Under the pieces are notes generated by a model that saw nothing but the letters and a program-made list of their open reading frames with translations, searched no databases and was not told the DNA's origin. From Mycobacterium sp. IS-1590 (GTDB lineage Bacteria > Actinomycetota > Actinomycetes > Mycobacteriales > Mycobacteriaceae), in contig NZ_LQIW01000008.1 of NCBI RefSeq assembly GCF_001500025.1, positions 1 through 64,000 of the forward strand: a stretch of DNA of 64,000 nucleotides, in the 5' to 3' direction. Within the stretch, counting starts at the first letter, position 1. Each line of letters opens with the position of its first letter. Made by a program: the position numbers and the translations under genes. Positions 10,529-19,020 of this stretch are shown here, one piece after another.

Positions 10529-11623
10529 TCAGGCGAGCTTGGCCAGCGCGGCCTCGGGGTCATATCCGGCGAACCCGTCGAGGCGGCCGTCGCGCAGCCG
10601 GTTGACCCACGCCGGATCGGCGAGCAGGGCCCGCCCGATGGCCACGATGTCGAACTCGTCGGCGTCGAACTGCTCGACCAGTCGGTCGACGGAGGCGGGC
10701 TGGATCACCTGGCCCGGCTGCTCGCTGCGGAACTGCGTCTCCAACCCGACCGAGCCGACCGCGATGACGGGCAGGCCGGTGACCTTCTTGGTCCACCCGG
10801 CCAGGCTCAACTCGCCGTCGTGGTCGGGGAACGCCGGCAGGTAGTGCCTGCGGGTGGACGGGTGCAGGACATCGACGCCGGCATCCACCAGTGGGGCGAG
10901 CAGCTCCTGTAGCTGGGTCGGATCGTCGGCGATGGACGCGGTGTAGTCGGTGCCCTTCCACTGTGAGAACCGGAAGATGATCGGGTAGTCCGGGCCGACG
11001 GCGGCGCGGACGGCGGCCACCACCTCGGCAGGGAACCGGGTCCGCGCGGTCAGCGATCCGCCGTATTCGTCCTTGCGCAAATTGGTTCGGTCCCAGAAGA
11101 ACTCGTCGAGCAGGTAGCCATGGGCACCGTGCAGCTCGATCGCGTCGAAGCCGACCTCTCGAGCGGTGGCAGCGCCGTCGGCGTACTGGTCGGCGAGTCG
11201 ATGTAGTTCGCGGACCTCGAGTGCCCGGCCCCGCGGACGACCCCGGCCGTCGACACCCGAGGGGCCGACGGGCACCACACCGTCGGCGTCGTCACGCTGC
11301 ACGCCCTGATGCCACAGTTGCGCGGCGATCGTGCCGCCCTCGCGATGAACCGAGCCGACGACGCGCCGCCAGCCGGCGAGCACCTCGTCGCCCGCGATCG
11401 TCGGGATGCTGGCCGGGTATCCGGCGGCCGGATCCGGCAGCCGAATGCCTTCGGTGATGATCAGTCCGACCCCGCCCGCGGCCCGCCGGCGGTAGTACTC
11501 GGCCACGTCGGCGCCCGGAATCCCGTCGGGTGAGGCCTGACGGGTCATCGGGGCCATCGCGAACCGGTTGGGCACCGTCAAGGAGCGGACCGTGAACGGT
11601 CGAAACAGATCGTCAATCGCCAT
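10529..11623 (-). CDS. Old yellow enzyme-type NADH:flavin oxidoreductase
   Basis: 364 aa from the ATG at 11623 (MAIDDLFRPFTVRSLTVPNRFAMAPMTR). It is a TIM-barrel FMN protein of the OYE family: APMTR near the N-terminus, AQLWHQG, the substrate-site HGAHGYLLDEFFWD followed by NLRKDEYGGS, then PVIAVGSVG and IGRALLADPAWV at the phosphate-binding end. Such enzymes reduce activated C=C bonds of enones or nitro-compounds. It converges with the DUF302 gene. Its ribosome binding site is weak, so a slightly upstream start cannot be excluded. Confidence 0.85.
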   Translation of the reverse strand: MAIDDLFRPFTVRSLTVPNRFAMAPMTRQASPDGIPGADVAEYYRRRAAGGVGLIITEGIRLPDPAAGYPASIPTIAGDEVLAGWRRVVGSVHREGGTIAAQLWHQGVQRDDADGVVPVGPSGVDGRGRPRGRALEVRELHRLADQYADGAATAREVGFDAIELHGAHGYLLDEFFWDRTNLRKDEYGGSLTARTRFPAEVVAAVRAAVGPDYPIIFRFSQWKGTDYTASIADDPTQLQELLAPLVDAGVDVLHPSTRRHYLPAFPDHDGELSLAGWTKKVTGLPVIAVGSVGLETQFRSEQPGQVIQPASVDRLVEQFDADEFDIVAIGRALLADPAWVNRLRDGRLDGFAGYDPEAALAKLA

Positions 11624-11685
11624 GAACCGATCCAACGCGACACCGCCCAGGCTGATTCCATCGGGCCACCCGGCGCGGGCTTCAC

Positions 11686-11817
11686 CTAACCTTCGGAGGG
11701 CTTGTCGACCTGGTCCTCGGGCAGCGGAAGCGCCTCGGCCCCGGGAGTGGCGGGCGCCATCACGTCGGCGTCCTTGGTGGCGGGCTCTGGCGTTACGTTC
11801 TCGTCTGGAGATGTCAT
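11686..11817 (-). CDS. Possible 43-aa acidic small protein
   Basis: An uninterrupted 43-codon ORF from the ATG at 11817 to a TAG at 11686, with GGAG at a workable distance upstream. The product (MTSPDENVTPEPATKDADVM...) is rich in Pro, Glu, Asp and Ala and looks disordered. There are no Cys residues, membrane segments or recognised motifs. It lies between the OYE gene and an inverted-repeat element, in OYE orientation. Coding status rests on the start, RBS and length only; conservation would decide it. Confidence 0.45.
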   Translation of the reverse strand: MTSPDENVTPEPATKDADVMAPATPGAEALPLPEDQVDKPSEG

Positions 11818-11860
11818 GTTCGACTCCGTACCCGTAGGCGCTCAACGGTAATCACACAAA

Positions 11861-11935
11861 GCGTTCCGCCGAGTGTGGGGTTGTGTCACGCGAATCGGCG
11901 GAAAGCGTGACGCGAGGCCACACTCGGCGGAACGC
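11861..11935. repeat. Intergenic nested inverted repeat, 18-bp perfect arms
   Basis: Outer arms GCGTTCCGCCGAGTGTGG (11861-11878) and CCACACTCGGCGGAACGC (11918-11935) are perfectly complementary. Inside, GTCACGC (11885-11891) pairs with GCGTGAC (11905-11911). The element sits just downstream of the helicase stop codon, so it may act as its terminator, but there is no U-run. Its size and form resemble dispersed mycobacterial intergenic palindromes. Confidence 0.7.
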
Positions 11936-11948
11936 CGGAGCGGGGCGA

Positions 11949-14480
11949 CTAATCGAACCGACCGGCGTCGATGACCCGCAACACGACCGCGCTGGCCTCG
12001 TCGGAGGCGGCAAGGTCGACTTCGACGGTGAACCCCCAGTCGTGGTCGCCCGCGGGATCGTCGAAAATCTGCCGCACCCGCCACACCCCGGGCGCACGGT
12101 CGATGATCAGCAGCGCCGGACCGCGCGCGTCGGCGCCGGTGCCGACGTCGTCGTGCTCGTCGAAGTAGTGCTGCCCGACCTGCTCCCAGCGCCGCGCCGT
12201 CCATCCCGAACCGTTGTCCAGCGCGCCGAGTTCGTCCCAGCGTTGCCGGGCGAACAACTGCACCCGCCGGAACAACGCGTTGCGCACCATCGCGGTGAAC
12301 GCACGCTGGTTGCCGCTCAGCGGGCGCGGCGGGGCCGGCACCGCCGCCGGCGCGTCATTCGGCTGGTCGGGGTCGGTCAGCTGCTCCCATTCGTCGAGCA
12401 GGCTCGAATCCACCTGGCGGACAAGCTCACCGAGCCACTCGACGATATCGGTGAGCTCCTCGGTCCTGGCCGCGGCGGGTACCCCGGACCGCAGCGCCTT
12501 GTACGCATCGGACAGGTAGCGCAGCACCGCGCCCTCCGCGCGGGTGAGGCCGTACTCGCTGACGTATTCGCGAAACGTCATGGCGCGTTCCCACATCTCG
12601 CGCACCACCGACTTCGGGGACAACCGGGCGTCGGCGGCCCACGGGTTGCTCTGCAGGTAGACCTCGAAGGCGTGCTCGAGCAGGTCCTCGAGCGGCTTGG
12701 GATAGGTGACGTCGTCGAGCAGCTCGATACGTTCGTCGTACTCGATGCCCTCGGCCTTCATCGCGGCGACGGCCTCGCCTCGGGCCTTGTTCAGCTGCGC
12801 CGCCAGGATCTGACGCGGATCCTCCAGCGTCGCCTCGATCACCGAAACAACGTCAAAGGCGAAGGTGTCCGACGCCGGATCGAGCACATCGACGGCGGCC
12901 AGCGCGAAGGTCGACAACGGTTGATACAGCGCGAAGTTCGGCGGCAGGTCGACGGTCAGCCGATATCTGCGACCGTCGGGACCCGGCTCGTCGAGGCGCT
13001 CGACCACACCGGCCTGAAGCAGCGACCGCGCGATGCCGACGGCTTCGCGGATATGCTGCAGCTGCCGTTTGCGTGGCTCGTGGTTGTCGGTCAGCAGCCG
13101 CCGCATCGCCTCGAATGGGTCACCGGCGCGGTCGACGACGTCGAGCATCATGGCCGTCGACACCCGCATGTTGCTGGTCAGTGGCTCGGGTGTGGCCTCG
13201 ATCAACCGGTTCATCGTCGACTCACCCCAGGGCACCATTCCTTCGGGAGCCTTGCGGCGCACCAGCTTTCGGCGCTTCCTGGGATCGTCGGCGACTTTGG
13301 CGAACTGCTTGAGGTTTTCCACCTCGTGGTCGGGCGCCTGCACGACGACGGTGCCCGCGGTGTCGTAACCGGCCCGCCCGGCTCGGCCGGCAATCTGGTG
13401 GAACTCGCGCGCGTTGAGCAAGCGGGTGCGCACACCGTCGTACTTCGACAGTGCCGAGAACACCACCGTGCGGATCGGCACATTGATGCCGACACCCAGC
13501 GTGTCGGTGCCGCAGATCACCTTGAGCAGACCGGCCTGCGCCAACTGTTCGACCAGGCGCCGATACTTCGGCAGCATCCCGGCGTGATGAACGCCGATGC
13601 CGTGCCGCACCAGCCGTGACAGCGTCGCGCCGAAGGCCGTGGAGAATTGAAACGCGCCGATCATCTCCCGGATCTCGGTCTTCTCGTCTTTGGTGCTGAC
13701 GTTGACGCTCATCAGCGCCTGCGCGCGCTCCAGCGCCGAGGCCTGGGTGAAGTGTACGACGTAGATCGGGGCCTGCCCGGTCTCGAGCAGATCGCCGATC
13801 GTCTCGTGCATCGGGGTGGTCGCGTATGAAAAGAACAGCGGCACAGGACGTTCGGCGTTGGCCACCAGCGCCGTCGGGCGGCCGGTGCGGCGGGTGAGGT
13901 CGTCGCGCAGGAACGAGACGTCACCCAGCGTCGCCGACATCAACAGGAACTGCGCCTTCGGCAGCTCCAGCAGCGGAACCTGCCACGCCCATCCGCGGTC
14001 CGGGTCGCCGTAGAAATGAAACTCATCCATCACCACCAACGCGATGTCCGCGTCGGCCCCTTCACGCAGCGCGATATTGGCCAGCACCTCGGCGGTGCAG
14101 GTGATGATCGGAGCCTCGGCGTTGACGGCCGCATCGCCGGTCAGCATGCCGACGTTGGCCGCGCCGAACACTTCGCACAGCGCGAAGAACTTCTCACTGA
14201 CCAGCGCCTTGATCGGCGCGGTATAGAAGCTGCGGCCACGCCCTGCACGAGATCGAGCCAGTGCCGCGAACAGCGCGCCGGTGGCAACCAGCGATTTCCC
14301 TGAACCGGTCGGGGTCGCCAGGATGACGTTGGCTCCGCTGACCAACTCGATCAGCGCTTCTTCCTGCGCCGGATACAGCACGGTGCCGTTCTCCTCGGCC
14401 CAGGCGGCGAAGGTCGTGAACAGCTCGTCGGGGTCGGTGCCGAGCCCTCGTGCGACGTCGGTGAGTGAAGTCTCAGGCAC
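11949..14480 (-). CDS. DEAD/DEAH-box helicase with DUF3516-type C-terminus
   Basis: 843 aa from a GTG at 14480 that overlaps the LysR stop by 8 bp. The superfamily 2 motifs are in order: Walker A ATPTGSGKS (about 53-61), DEFH within VVMDEFHFYGD, motif III LMSATLGD, then GVHHAGMLPKYRRLVEQLAQAGLLKVICGTDTL and the arginine-finger region HQIAGRAGRAGYD. The Ski2/HelY-like core is followed by a long helical C-terminus as in DUF3516 RNA helicases. Likely an ATP-dependent RNA or DNA helicase in the cytoplasm; it has no known specific substrate. Translational coupling with the upstream LysR gene is suggested by the overlap. Confidence 0.85.
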   Translation of the reverse strand: MPETSLTDVARGLGTDPDELFTTFAAWAEENGTVLYPAQEEALIELVSGANVILATPTGSGKSLVATGALFAALARSRAGRGRSFYTAPIKALVSEKFFALCEVFGAANVGMLTGDAAVNAEAPIITCTAEVLANIALREGADADIALVVMDEFHFYGDPDRGWAWQVPLLELPKAQFLLMSATLGDVSFLRDDLTRRTGRPTALVANAERPVPLFFSYATTPMHETIGDLLETGQAPIYVVHFTQASALERAQALMSVNVSTKDEKTEIREMIGAFQFSTAFGATLSRLVRHGIGVHHAGMLPKYRRLVEQLAQAGLLKVICGTDTLGVGINVPIRTVVFSALSKYDGVRTRLLNAREFHQIAGRAGRAGYDTAGTVVVQAPDHEVENLKQFAKVADDPRKRRKLVRRKAPEGMVPWGESTMNRLIEATPEPLTSNMRVSTAMMLDVVDRAGDPFEAMRRLLTDNHEPRKRQLQHIREAVGIARSLLQAGVVERLDEPGPDGRRYRLTVDLPPNFALYQPLSTFALAAVDVLDPASDTFAFDVVSVIEATLEDPRQILAAQLNKARGEAVAAMKAEGIEYDERIELLDDVTYPKPLEDLLEHAFEVYLQSNPWAADARLSPKSVVREMWERAMTFREYVSEYGLTRAEGAVLRYLSDAYKALRSGVPAAARTEELTDIVEWLGELVRQVDSSLLDEWEQLTDPDQPNDAPAAVPAPPRPLSGNQRAFTAMVRNALFRRVQLFARQRWDELGALDNGSGWTARRWEQVGQHYFDEHDDVGTGADARGPALLIIDRAPGVWRVRQIFDDPAGDHDWGFTVEVDLAASDEASAVVLRVIDAGRFD

Positions 14481-15405
14481 CCCGATGCACCGGCCCCAGC
14501 CGGTCGGCGATCTGCTCGGCGGCCGACTCGACCTCGGCGAGCCGGCTCCGTAGGCGTTCGGGCACCCAGGCGAGCGCGATTCGCGCCGGGGGCCAGTTGG
14601 TTTCGTCGATCGGGACCAACTTGAACTCCGGTGGGGAGAACATCTTGCCGATGAACGATTCGGGTGCGTAACTCACCAGCGCGACGAGATGCCGGTTGAA
14701 CACGGCGGTGGCCATCTCGAGTTCGCCGCCGCGCTGGTTGGTCGCGCGGACGATGCGGTGCACACCGCGGCTGTTGAGTTGTCGTGTCAACCCGGCCAGC
14801 ACCACCGGATTGGGCCGGGCGAAGTCGATGACGACCTCCCGGTCGCGAAGTTCGTCGATCGTCACGAGGTCCCTGGCGGCCAGGGGGTCGTCGAAGCGCA
14901 CCGCGACCGCGCCCTGATAGCTGGCGACCACCTTGTGCCGCAGGCGTTTGTCCCCGGCGGGCAGGTGGATCAGGCCGAGTTCGGCCTGTCCGGCGATCAG
15001 CGTGGCGGCGACCTCGGTGCCCGACCCCGGAACGCGAAACTCCGTCGGGCCGGATAGGTCGGCCAGCACCGTCTCCAGTTGAGCGAGAAGGTCGGACGGC
15101 GCATAGGCGGTGGCGCTCAGCCGAAGCGGCGCCGACCCCTGCACGCTGCGCTTCGCGGTGGCTTTGAACTCTTCGATCTGTCGCAGGATTTCCCGGGCGG
15201 GGCCGATCAATTGTTCGCCGAGCGGGCTCAGCCGCACGTCGTGGTAACCGCGTTCGAACAACGGCCCGCCGAGTTCCTTCTCGAGAAGTTTGATCTGCTT
15301 GCTCAGCGGGGGCGGCGTGATCATCAGCTTGTCGGCGGCCCGCTTGAAGTGCAGTTCGTCGGCGACGGCGACGAAATACCTGAGCCTGGTGAAGTCGATG
15401 TCGAT
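14473..15405 (-). CDS. LysR-family regulator lacking a canonical start codon
   Basis: The first in-frame ATG (15324) would give MITPPPLSKQIKLLEKELGG, starting in the middle of the winged-helix domain. The 27 codons upstream (IDIDFTRLRYFVAVADELHFKRAADKL) encode the missing first helices as in normal LysR proteins, so they are surely coding. No ATG, GTG or TTG exists between the preceding in-frame TGA and that ATG. AGGA stands 6 nt before an ATC codon (15397-15399); another ATC is at 15403-15405, where relatives start MDIDF. The effector domain (about 90-300) is complete. Either a non-standard ATC start or a mutated start is implied. The stop overlaps the helicase start. Confidence 0.75.
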   Translation of the reverse strand: MDIDFTRLRYFVAVADELHFKRAADKLMITPPPLSKQIKLLEKELGGPLFERGYHDVRLSPLGEQLIGPAREILRQIEEFKATAKRSVQGSAPLRLSATAYAPSDLLAQLETVLADLSGPTEFRVPGSGTEVAATLIAGQAELGLIHLPAGDKRLRHKVVASYQGAVAVRFDDPLAARDLVTIDELRDREVVIDFARPNPVVLAGLTRQLNSRGVHRIVRATNQRGGELEMATAVFNRHLVALVSYAPESFIGKMFSPPEFKLVPIDETNWPPARIALAWVPERLRSRLAEVESAAEQIADRLGPVHRGA

Positions 15406-15470
15406 TCCTGCGGTGTCTCGAACGGGTGGCCGTGCAACCCGAATGCTACGAGATCACCGGTGCACCCCGG

Positions 15471-17813
15471 TCAGACGTGCACGTCGCCGGTGGTGGTCTC
15501 GAGTACTTTTCGCCGATGTAGCGCCTCGATCTCCGTGGGGCTCAGACCGAGAAGCTCGGTGGCGATCTCGGCGGTCTGCTCGCCGATCAGAGGGGCCTGC
15601 AGTAGCGGGGGATCGGCGACGTGATCGCAGTGGATCTGCACGTTTTCCACCGTGAACGGGACATCTGCGTGCGGGTGGAGCTCATCACGGAACGATCGCC
15701 GCTGCTCGTAATACCCCCATGACGGGAGTTCGTCGGCGTGCATGACGGCGCCCGCGGGCACGCCCGCGGCCTGAAGCTTCTCCATCGCCTCGGTCCGTGA
15801 ATGCCGCGCGGTCCAGGCCCGCACGGCGTCGGGGTCGACCTCACCGTCGCCGGGCAGACCGATGACCCAGCGCAGCGCCTGCAGTTCGGCGTCGTCACGC
15901 ACCGTGATCGCGATCCAGTTGTGCTCACCCGCGGCCGGGAACAGTCCCCACGGCGCCCGGCGTCCCGTGCCGGAGCGGGAATGCCCCGCACGTTCGAGGG
16001 CATCGGCGGCGATGTCCGCAGCGACATGACTCAGCATCACCTCGGCCTGCGCGATGCTCGCCGACCCGCCCTCGCCGGTGCGTTCCCGGCGCAGGAGCAG
16101 TGCGATCGCAGACAGGACGCCGATCCGGGCCGCGACGTGGTCGGGGTACACGGTGACGGTGTCGCAGAACGTCTCGGGCTCGCCCGGGTACACCCACTGA
16201 CTGGTGAACCCGACGGCCGCGCGGACCAGCGGCCCGTATCCGAGTCGCTTAGCCCATGGACCGCTGGGACCGAAGGCCGAACTGTCGACCACGACGATGC
16301 CCGGATTGATCCGGCGCAACGTCGCGTAGTCCATGCCCAGTGCTTCGGCGACGCCGGGTTTGAAATTCGTCAGCACCACATCGGAAACCCGCACCAGGCG
16401 GTGCGCGAGCTCGCGGCCTTCCCCCGTGCGCAGATCGAGTCCGATCGAGCGCTTGTTGCGGTGTCCCGCGGCGAACGGCTGGGTCATCGTGGTGAGCTTG
16501 CCGACGCGCAGGCCGTCTGGGTGGGCGGAGTGCTCGATCTTGACGACGTCGGCGCCCAGATCGCCGAAGAGCCGGCCGGTGTCGGCGCCGACCACGATGA
16601 CCCCGAGGTCGAGGACGCGGATCCCTTCCAGCGGCCGGCCCTCCCTTTGGCGCTGCCGGCCGGCCAGCAGCGGAGCGGCGGCCAGCCGTGCGGGCCGCTC
16701 GGGGTCCGTGTCCAGTGCGCTGGCGCGGTGCCCGTCGATCTCGCTGACGCCCACCGGGACCGGGGCGACCACACCGGGCGCCAGCTCGACGTTGCGGAAA
16801 AAGCCGCGCGCACTGAAGTGTTCGGCGGTCAACGCCTCCGACAAGGTCAGCACCGCCGCCGTCGGAACGCCGTGGGCCTGGCCCTGGGACTCCAACTCGG
16901 CGCGGGTCTTGTCGGCGCAGAAGCGGGCGATGGCGGCGAGCAGATGCGGTGAGCGGAAACGCTTTCCGAGCTTGTCGTATGACGGGTCGGCGAACTCCTC
17001 GGGACTGCCCATCCACGTGAACATTCCGCGCCACTGCCGTTTGGCCAGAATGCAGATGCGGACGTGGCCGTCCTTGCAGGGGATGATCGGATAGCGCTGG
17101 CGTTCGGCGTCCCAGTCGCGTTGCTGTAGCTTCACCGCGACGCCCGCCGACGCGCTGCCCGCCGATCCGAACGGCGGGTCGAGCGTCTGCATCGCCCCGT
17201 CGAGGATCGAGAAGTCGATGAGGTCTCCCTCGCCGGTGCGCAGGCGATCCAAGAAGACGGCGACGGTCATCACCGCGGCCTGCGCGGCGGCCACGTGGTA
17301 GGGCAGTTCGGCCGGCGGTATCAAGGGCTCGCGGCCCGGGATGCCGGACCGCGACAGCTCGCTGGTCAAGGCGTGGAACACCGGGCCGGTGCCCTGCCAG
17401 GTGCGGTAGTCGTTGTCGCGACCGAAGTCGCTGAGCGACAGGACCACCAGCGCCGGGTGCTGCCTGCGGATCTCGCGCACCGCCAGTGTCGCCTCGGCGA
17501 GTGACCCCGGCCGGGTGTTCTCGATCAGAATGTCGGTTGCGGCAAGCATTTTCGTGAACTCGTCGCGACCGGCCGCAGTCGAAGGATCCAGCTCCACTGT
17601 CTCCATACCGTGCCGGTCGATGGCGGTCTGCACACCTACCCCGGCGACGTGCGGACCCACCACGTCGTCGTCGGTGACACCGAGCAGGTGCAACACCGTC
17701 ACGCGCGCACCGAGGTCGGCGAGCAGGCGGGCGACGGCGCTCATCGGACCCGAGCTCAGATCGAGGATCCGCGTCCCGGACAGCGGCGGATCGTATGCGG
17801 CGGCGTGGGACAC
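15471..17813 (-). CDS. Tandem-domain CaiB/BaiF CoA-transferase family protein
   Basis: 780 aa, about twice the usual 400, made of two family III CoA-transferase domains (about 10-380 and 400-770). Both begin with the Rossmann-like signature (GTRILDLSSGPMSAVARLLADLGA; GIRVLDLGVIVVGADTGRLFGDLGA). The first half keeps an Asp where the catalytic Asp is expected (IDFSILDGAMQT), while the matching place in the second reads SIAQAEVML, with no Asp. Such fused proteins occur in mycobacterial steroid and fatty-acid pathways. The start lies 3 bp after the FadE stop at 17817, placing it third in a fadE-fadE-CoA-transferase operon. It probably activates the substrate that the dehydrogenase pair oxidises (inference). 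Confidence 0.85.
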   Translation of the reverse strand: MSHAAAYDPPLSGTRILDLSSGPMSAVARLLADLGARVTVLHLLGVTDDDVVGPHVAGVGVQTAIDRHGMETVELDPSTAAGRDEFTKMLAATDILIENTRPGSLAEATLAVREIRRQHPALVVLSLSDFGRDNDYRTWQGTGPVFHALTSELSRSGIPGREPLIPPAELPYHVAAAQAAVMTVAVFLDRLRTGEGDLIDFSILDGAMQTLDPPFGSAGSASAGVAVKLQQRDWDAERQRYPIIPCKDGHVRICILAKRQWRGMFTWMGSPEEFADPSYDKLGKRFRSPHLLAAIARFCADKTRAELESQGQAHGVPTAAVLTLSEALTAEHFSARGFFRNVELAPGVVAPVPVGVSEIDGHRASALDTDPERPARLAAAPLLAGRQRQREGRPLEGIRVLDLGVIVVGADTGRLFGDLGADVVKIEHSAHPDGLRVGKLTTMTQPFAAGHRNKRSIGLDLRTGEGRELAHRLVRVSDVVLTNFKPGVAEALGMDYATLRRINPGIVVVDSSAFGPSGPWAKRLGYGPLVRAAVGFTSQWVYPGEPETFCDTVTVYPDHVAARIGVLSAIALLLRRERTGEGGSASIAQAEVMLSHVAADIAADALERAGHSRSGTGRRAPWGLFPAAGEHNWIAITVRDDAELQALRWVIGLPGDGEVDPDAVRAWTARHSRTEAMEKLQAAGVPAGAVMHADELPSWGYYEQRRSFRDELHPHADVPFTVENVQIHCDHVADPPLLQAPLIGEQTAEIATELLGLSPTEIEALHRRKVLETTTGDVHV

Positions 17814-17816
17814 AGG

Positions 17817-19019
17817 TCAGCTCCTGCGGGCCTGGCGGAAGGGGATGTCGCGATCGGCCTCGGGCTCCTTGGGGAGTCCGAGCACGCGCTCGCCGATGAT
17901 GTTGCGCTGAATCTGGTCGGTCCCGCCGCCGATCGAGGTGAAGAACGCGTTGAGCGTCAGGAAGTTGACGTCGTCGGCCACCGGATTCTCCGGGCCGGCC
18001 AACAACGCCTGCGCGCCGATGATCTGTGTCTTCATCGCCGCCTCGGTGTGCAGGATCTTCGACATCGCGAGCTTGCCCAGCGACATGATCGAGCTCGACG
18101 TGCCCTGTGTCGTGGCGGCTTTCGCGCGCGCGTTGTTGAGCCGGTTGAGCTCCCGCAGGGCCAGCACCTTCGCCAGGGGGTAGCGCACCGCCGGGTCGTC
18201 GAGGACGCCGTGCTCGCGGGCGAGTTCTATCAGACTGTCCGCCTTGCGGTTACGTGAGCCACGGCCGCTGTCGCCCATGATAGAGCGTTCGTAAGCCAGC
18301 GCGGTCTGAAGCGCGCGCCAACCGTGGCCCTCACCGCCCAGCAGGTAGTCGTCGGAGACGGTCGCGTCGTTGATGAACACCTCGTTGAAGTGCGATTCGC
18401 CGGTGATCTGCACCAGCGGACGCACCTCGATGCCCGGCTGCTTCATCGGCATGATGAACAGGCTGAGGCCCTTGTGCTTGGGCACATCCCAGTCGGTGCG
18501 TGCCAGCAGCAACGCATAATCGGCGGTGAGCGCGCCCGACGTCCACACCTTCTGGCCGTTGACCACCCACTGGTCACCGTCGCGGACCGCGGTGGTGCGC
18601 ACGCTGGCCAGGTCGGAACCCGCGCCGGGCTCGCTGTAGAGCAGGCAGGTGCGGGACCGCTCGACCAGAAAGTCGCGCAGCAGATCGTGTTTGAGCTTCT
18701 CGGTGCCGAGCTTGAGCGCGGTGTTGGCCGGGATGTTGTACTTGTCCTGCCGCGATCCCGGCGCCTTGATCGCCGAGAACTCCTGGCCGATGACGGCCGC
18801 GAGGTCACTTGGATACCCGCGGCCGAACCACTCGGTGGGGTAGGTGGGCACCGCGTAACCGGCGTCGAGCACCTTCTCCAGCCAGGCGATCCGCTCAGGA
18901 GACGACGCCCACGGGTCGTCGGACTTGGGCAGTGGAGTCCAATTGTCGCGCAACCACTCCCGTACCTCGGCGCGGAGCTCGTCGGCGGTGGGCAGCGGAC
19001 CCGGAAGCGGAGAAGTCAT
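17817..19019 (-). CDS. Acyl-CoA dehydrogenase, FadE alpha-like subunit
   Basis: 400 aa from the ATG at 19019 (MTSPLPGPLPTADELRAEV), one base after the upstream stop codon. ACAD features: YSEPGAGSDLASVRTTAV with the FAD-contacting segment, VVNGQKVWTSGA, and the C-terminal FTSIGGGTDQIQRNIIGERVLGLP. Where medium-chain ACADs carry the catalytic Glu of YEGT, this has GGGT, so the base must lie elsewhere, as in isovaleryl-CoA dehydrogenase and the mycobacterial alpha2beta2 enzymes. It is paired with the shorter FadE next to it. The substrate is probably a branched or cyclic acyl-CoA (inference). Confidence 0.85.
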   Translation of the reverse strand: MTSPLPGPLPTADELRAEVREWLRDNWTPLPKSDDPWASSPERIAWLEKVLDAGYAVPTYPTEWFGRGYPSDLAAVIGQEFSAIKAPGSRQDKYNIPANTALKLGTEKLKHDLLRDFLVERSRTCLLYSEPGAGSDLASVRTTAVRDGDQWVVNGQKVWTSGALTADYALLLARTDWDVPKHKGLSLFIMPMKQPGIEVRPLVQITGESHFNEVFINDATVSDDYLLGGEGHGWRALQTALAYERSIMGDSGRGSRNRKADSLIELAREHGVLDDPAVRYPLAKVLALRELNRLNNARAKAATTQGTSSSIMSLGKLAMSKILHTEAAMKTQIIGAQALLAGPENPVADDVNFLTLNAFFTSIGGGTDQIQRNIIGERVLGLPKEPEADRDIPFRQARRS

Positions 19020-19020
19020 G

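Noticed and set aside
11883..13619. 578-aa plus-strand frame antisense to the helicase
   Set aside because: It lies wholly over the helicase, which has all SF2 motifs; the plus-strand product is low-complexity Arg/Gly/Val-rich with no family pattern. Long antisense frames are expected at this GC.
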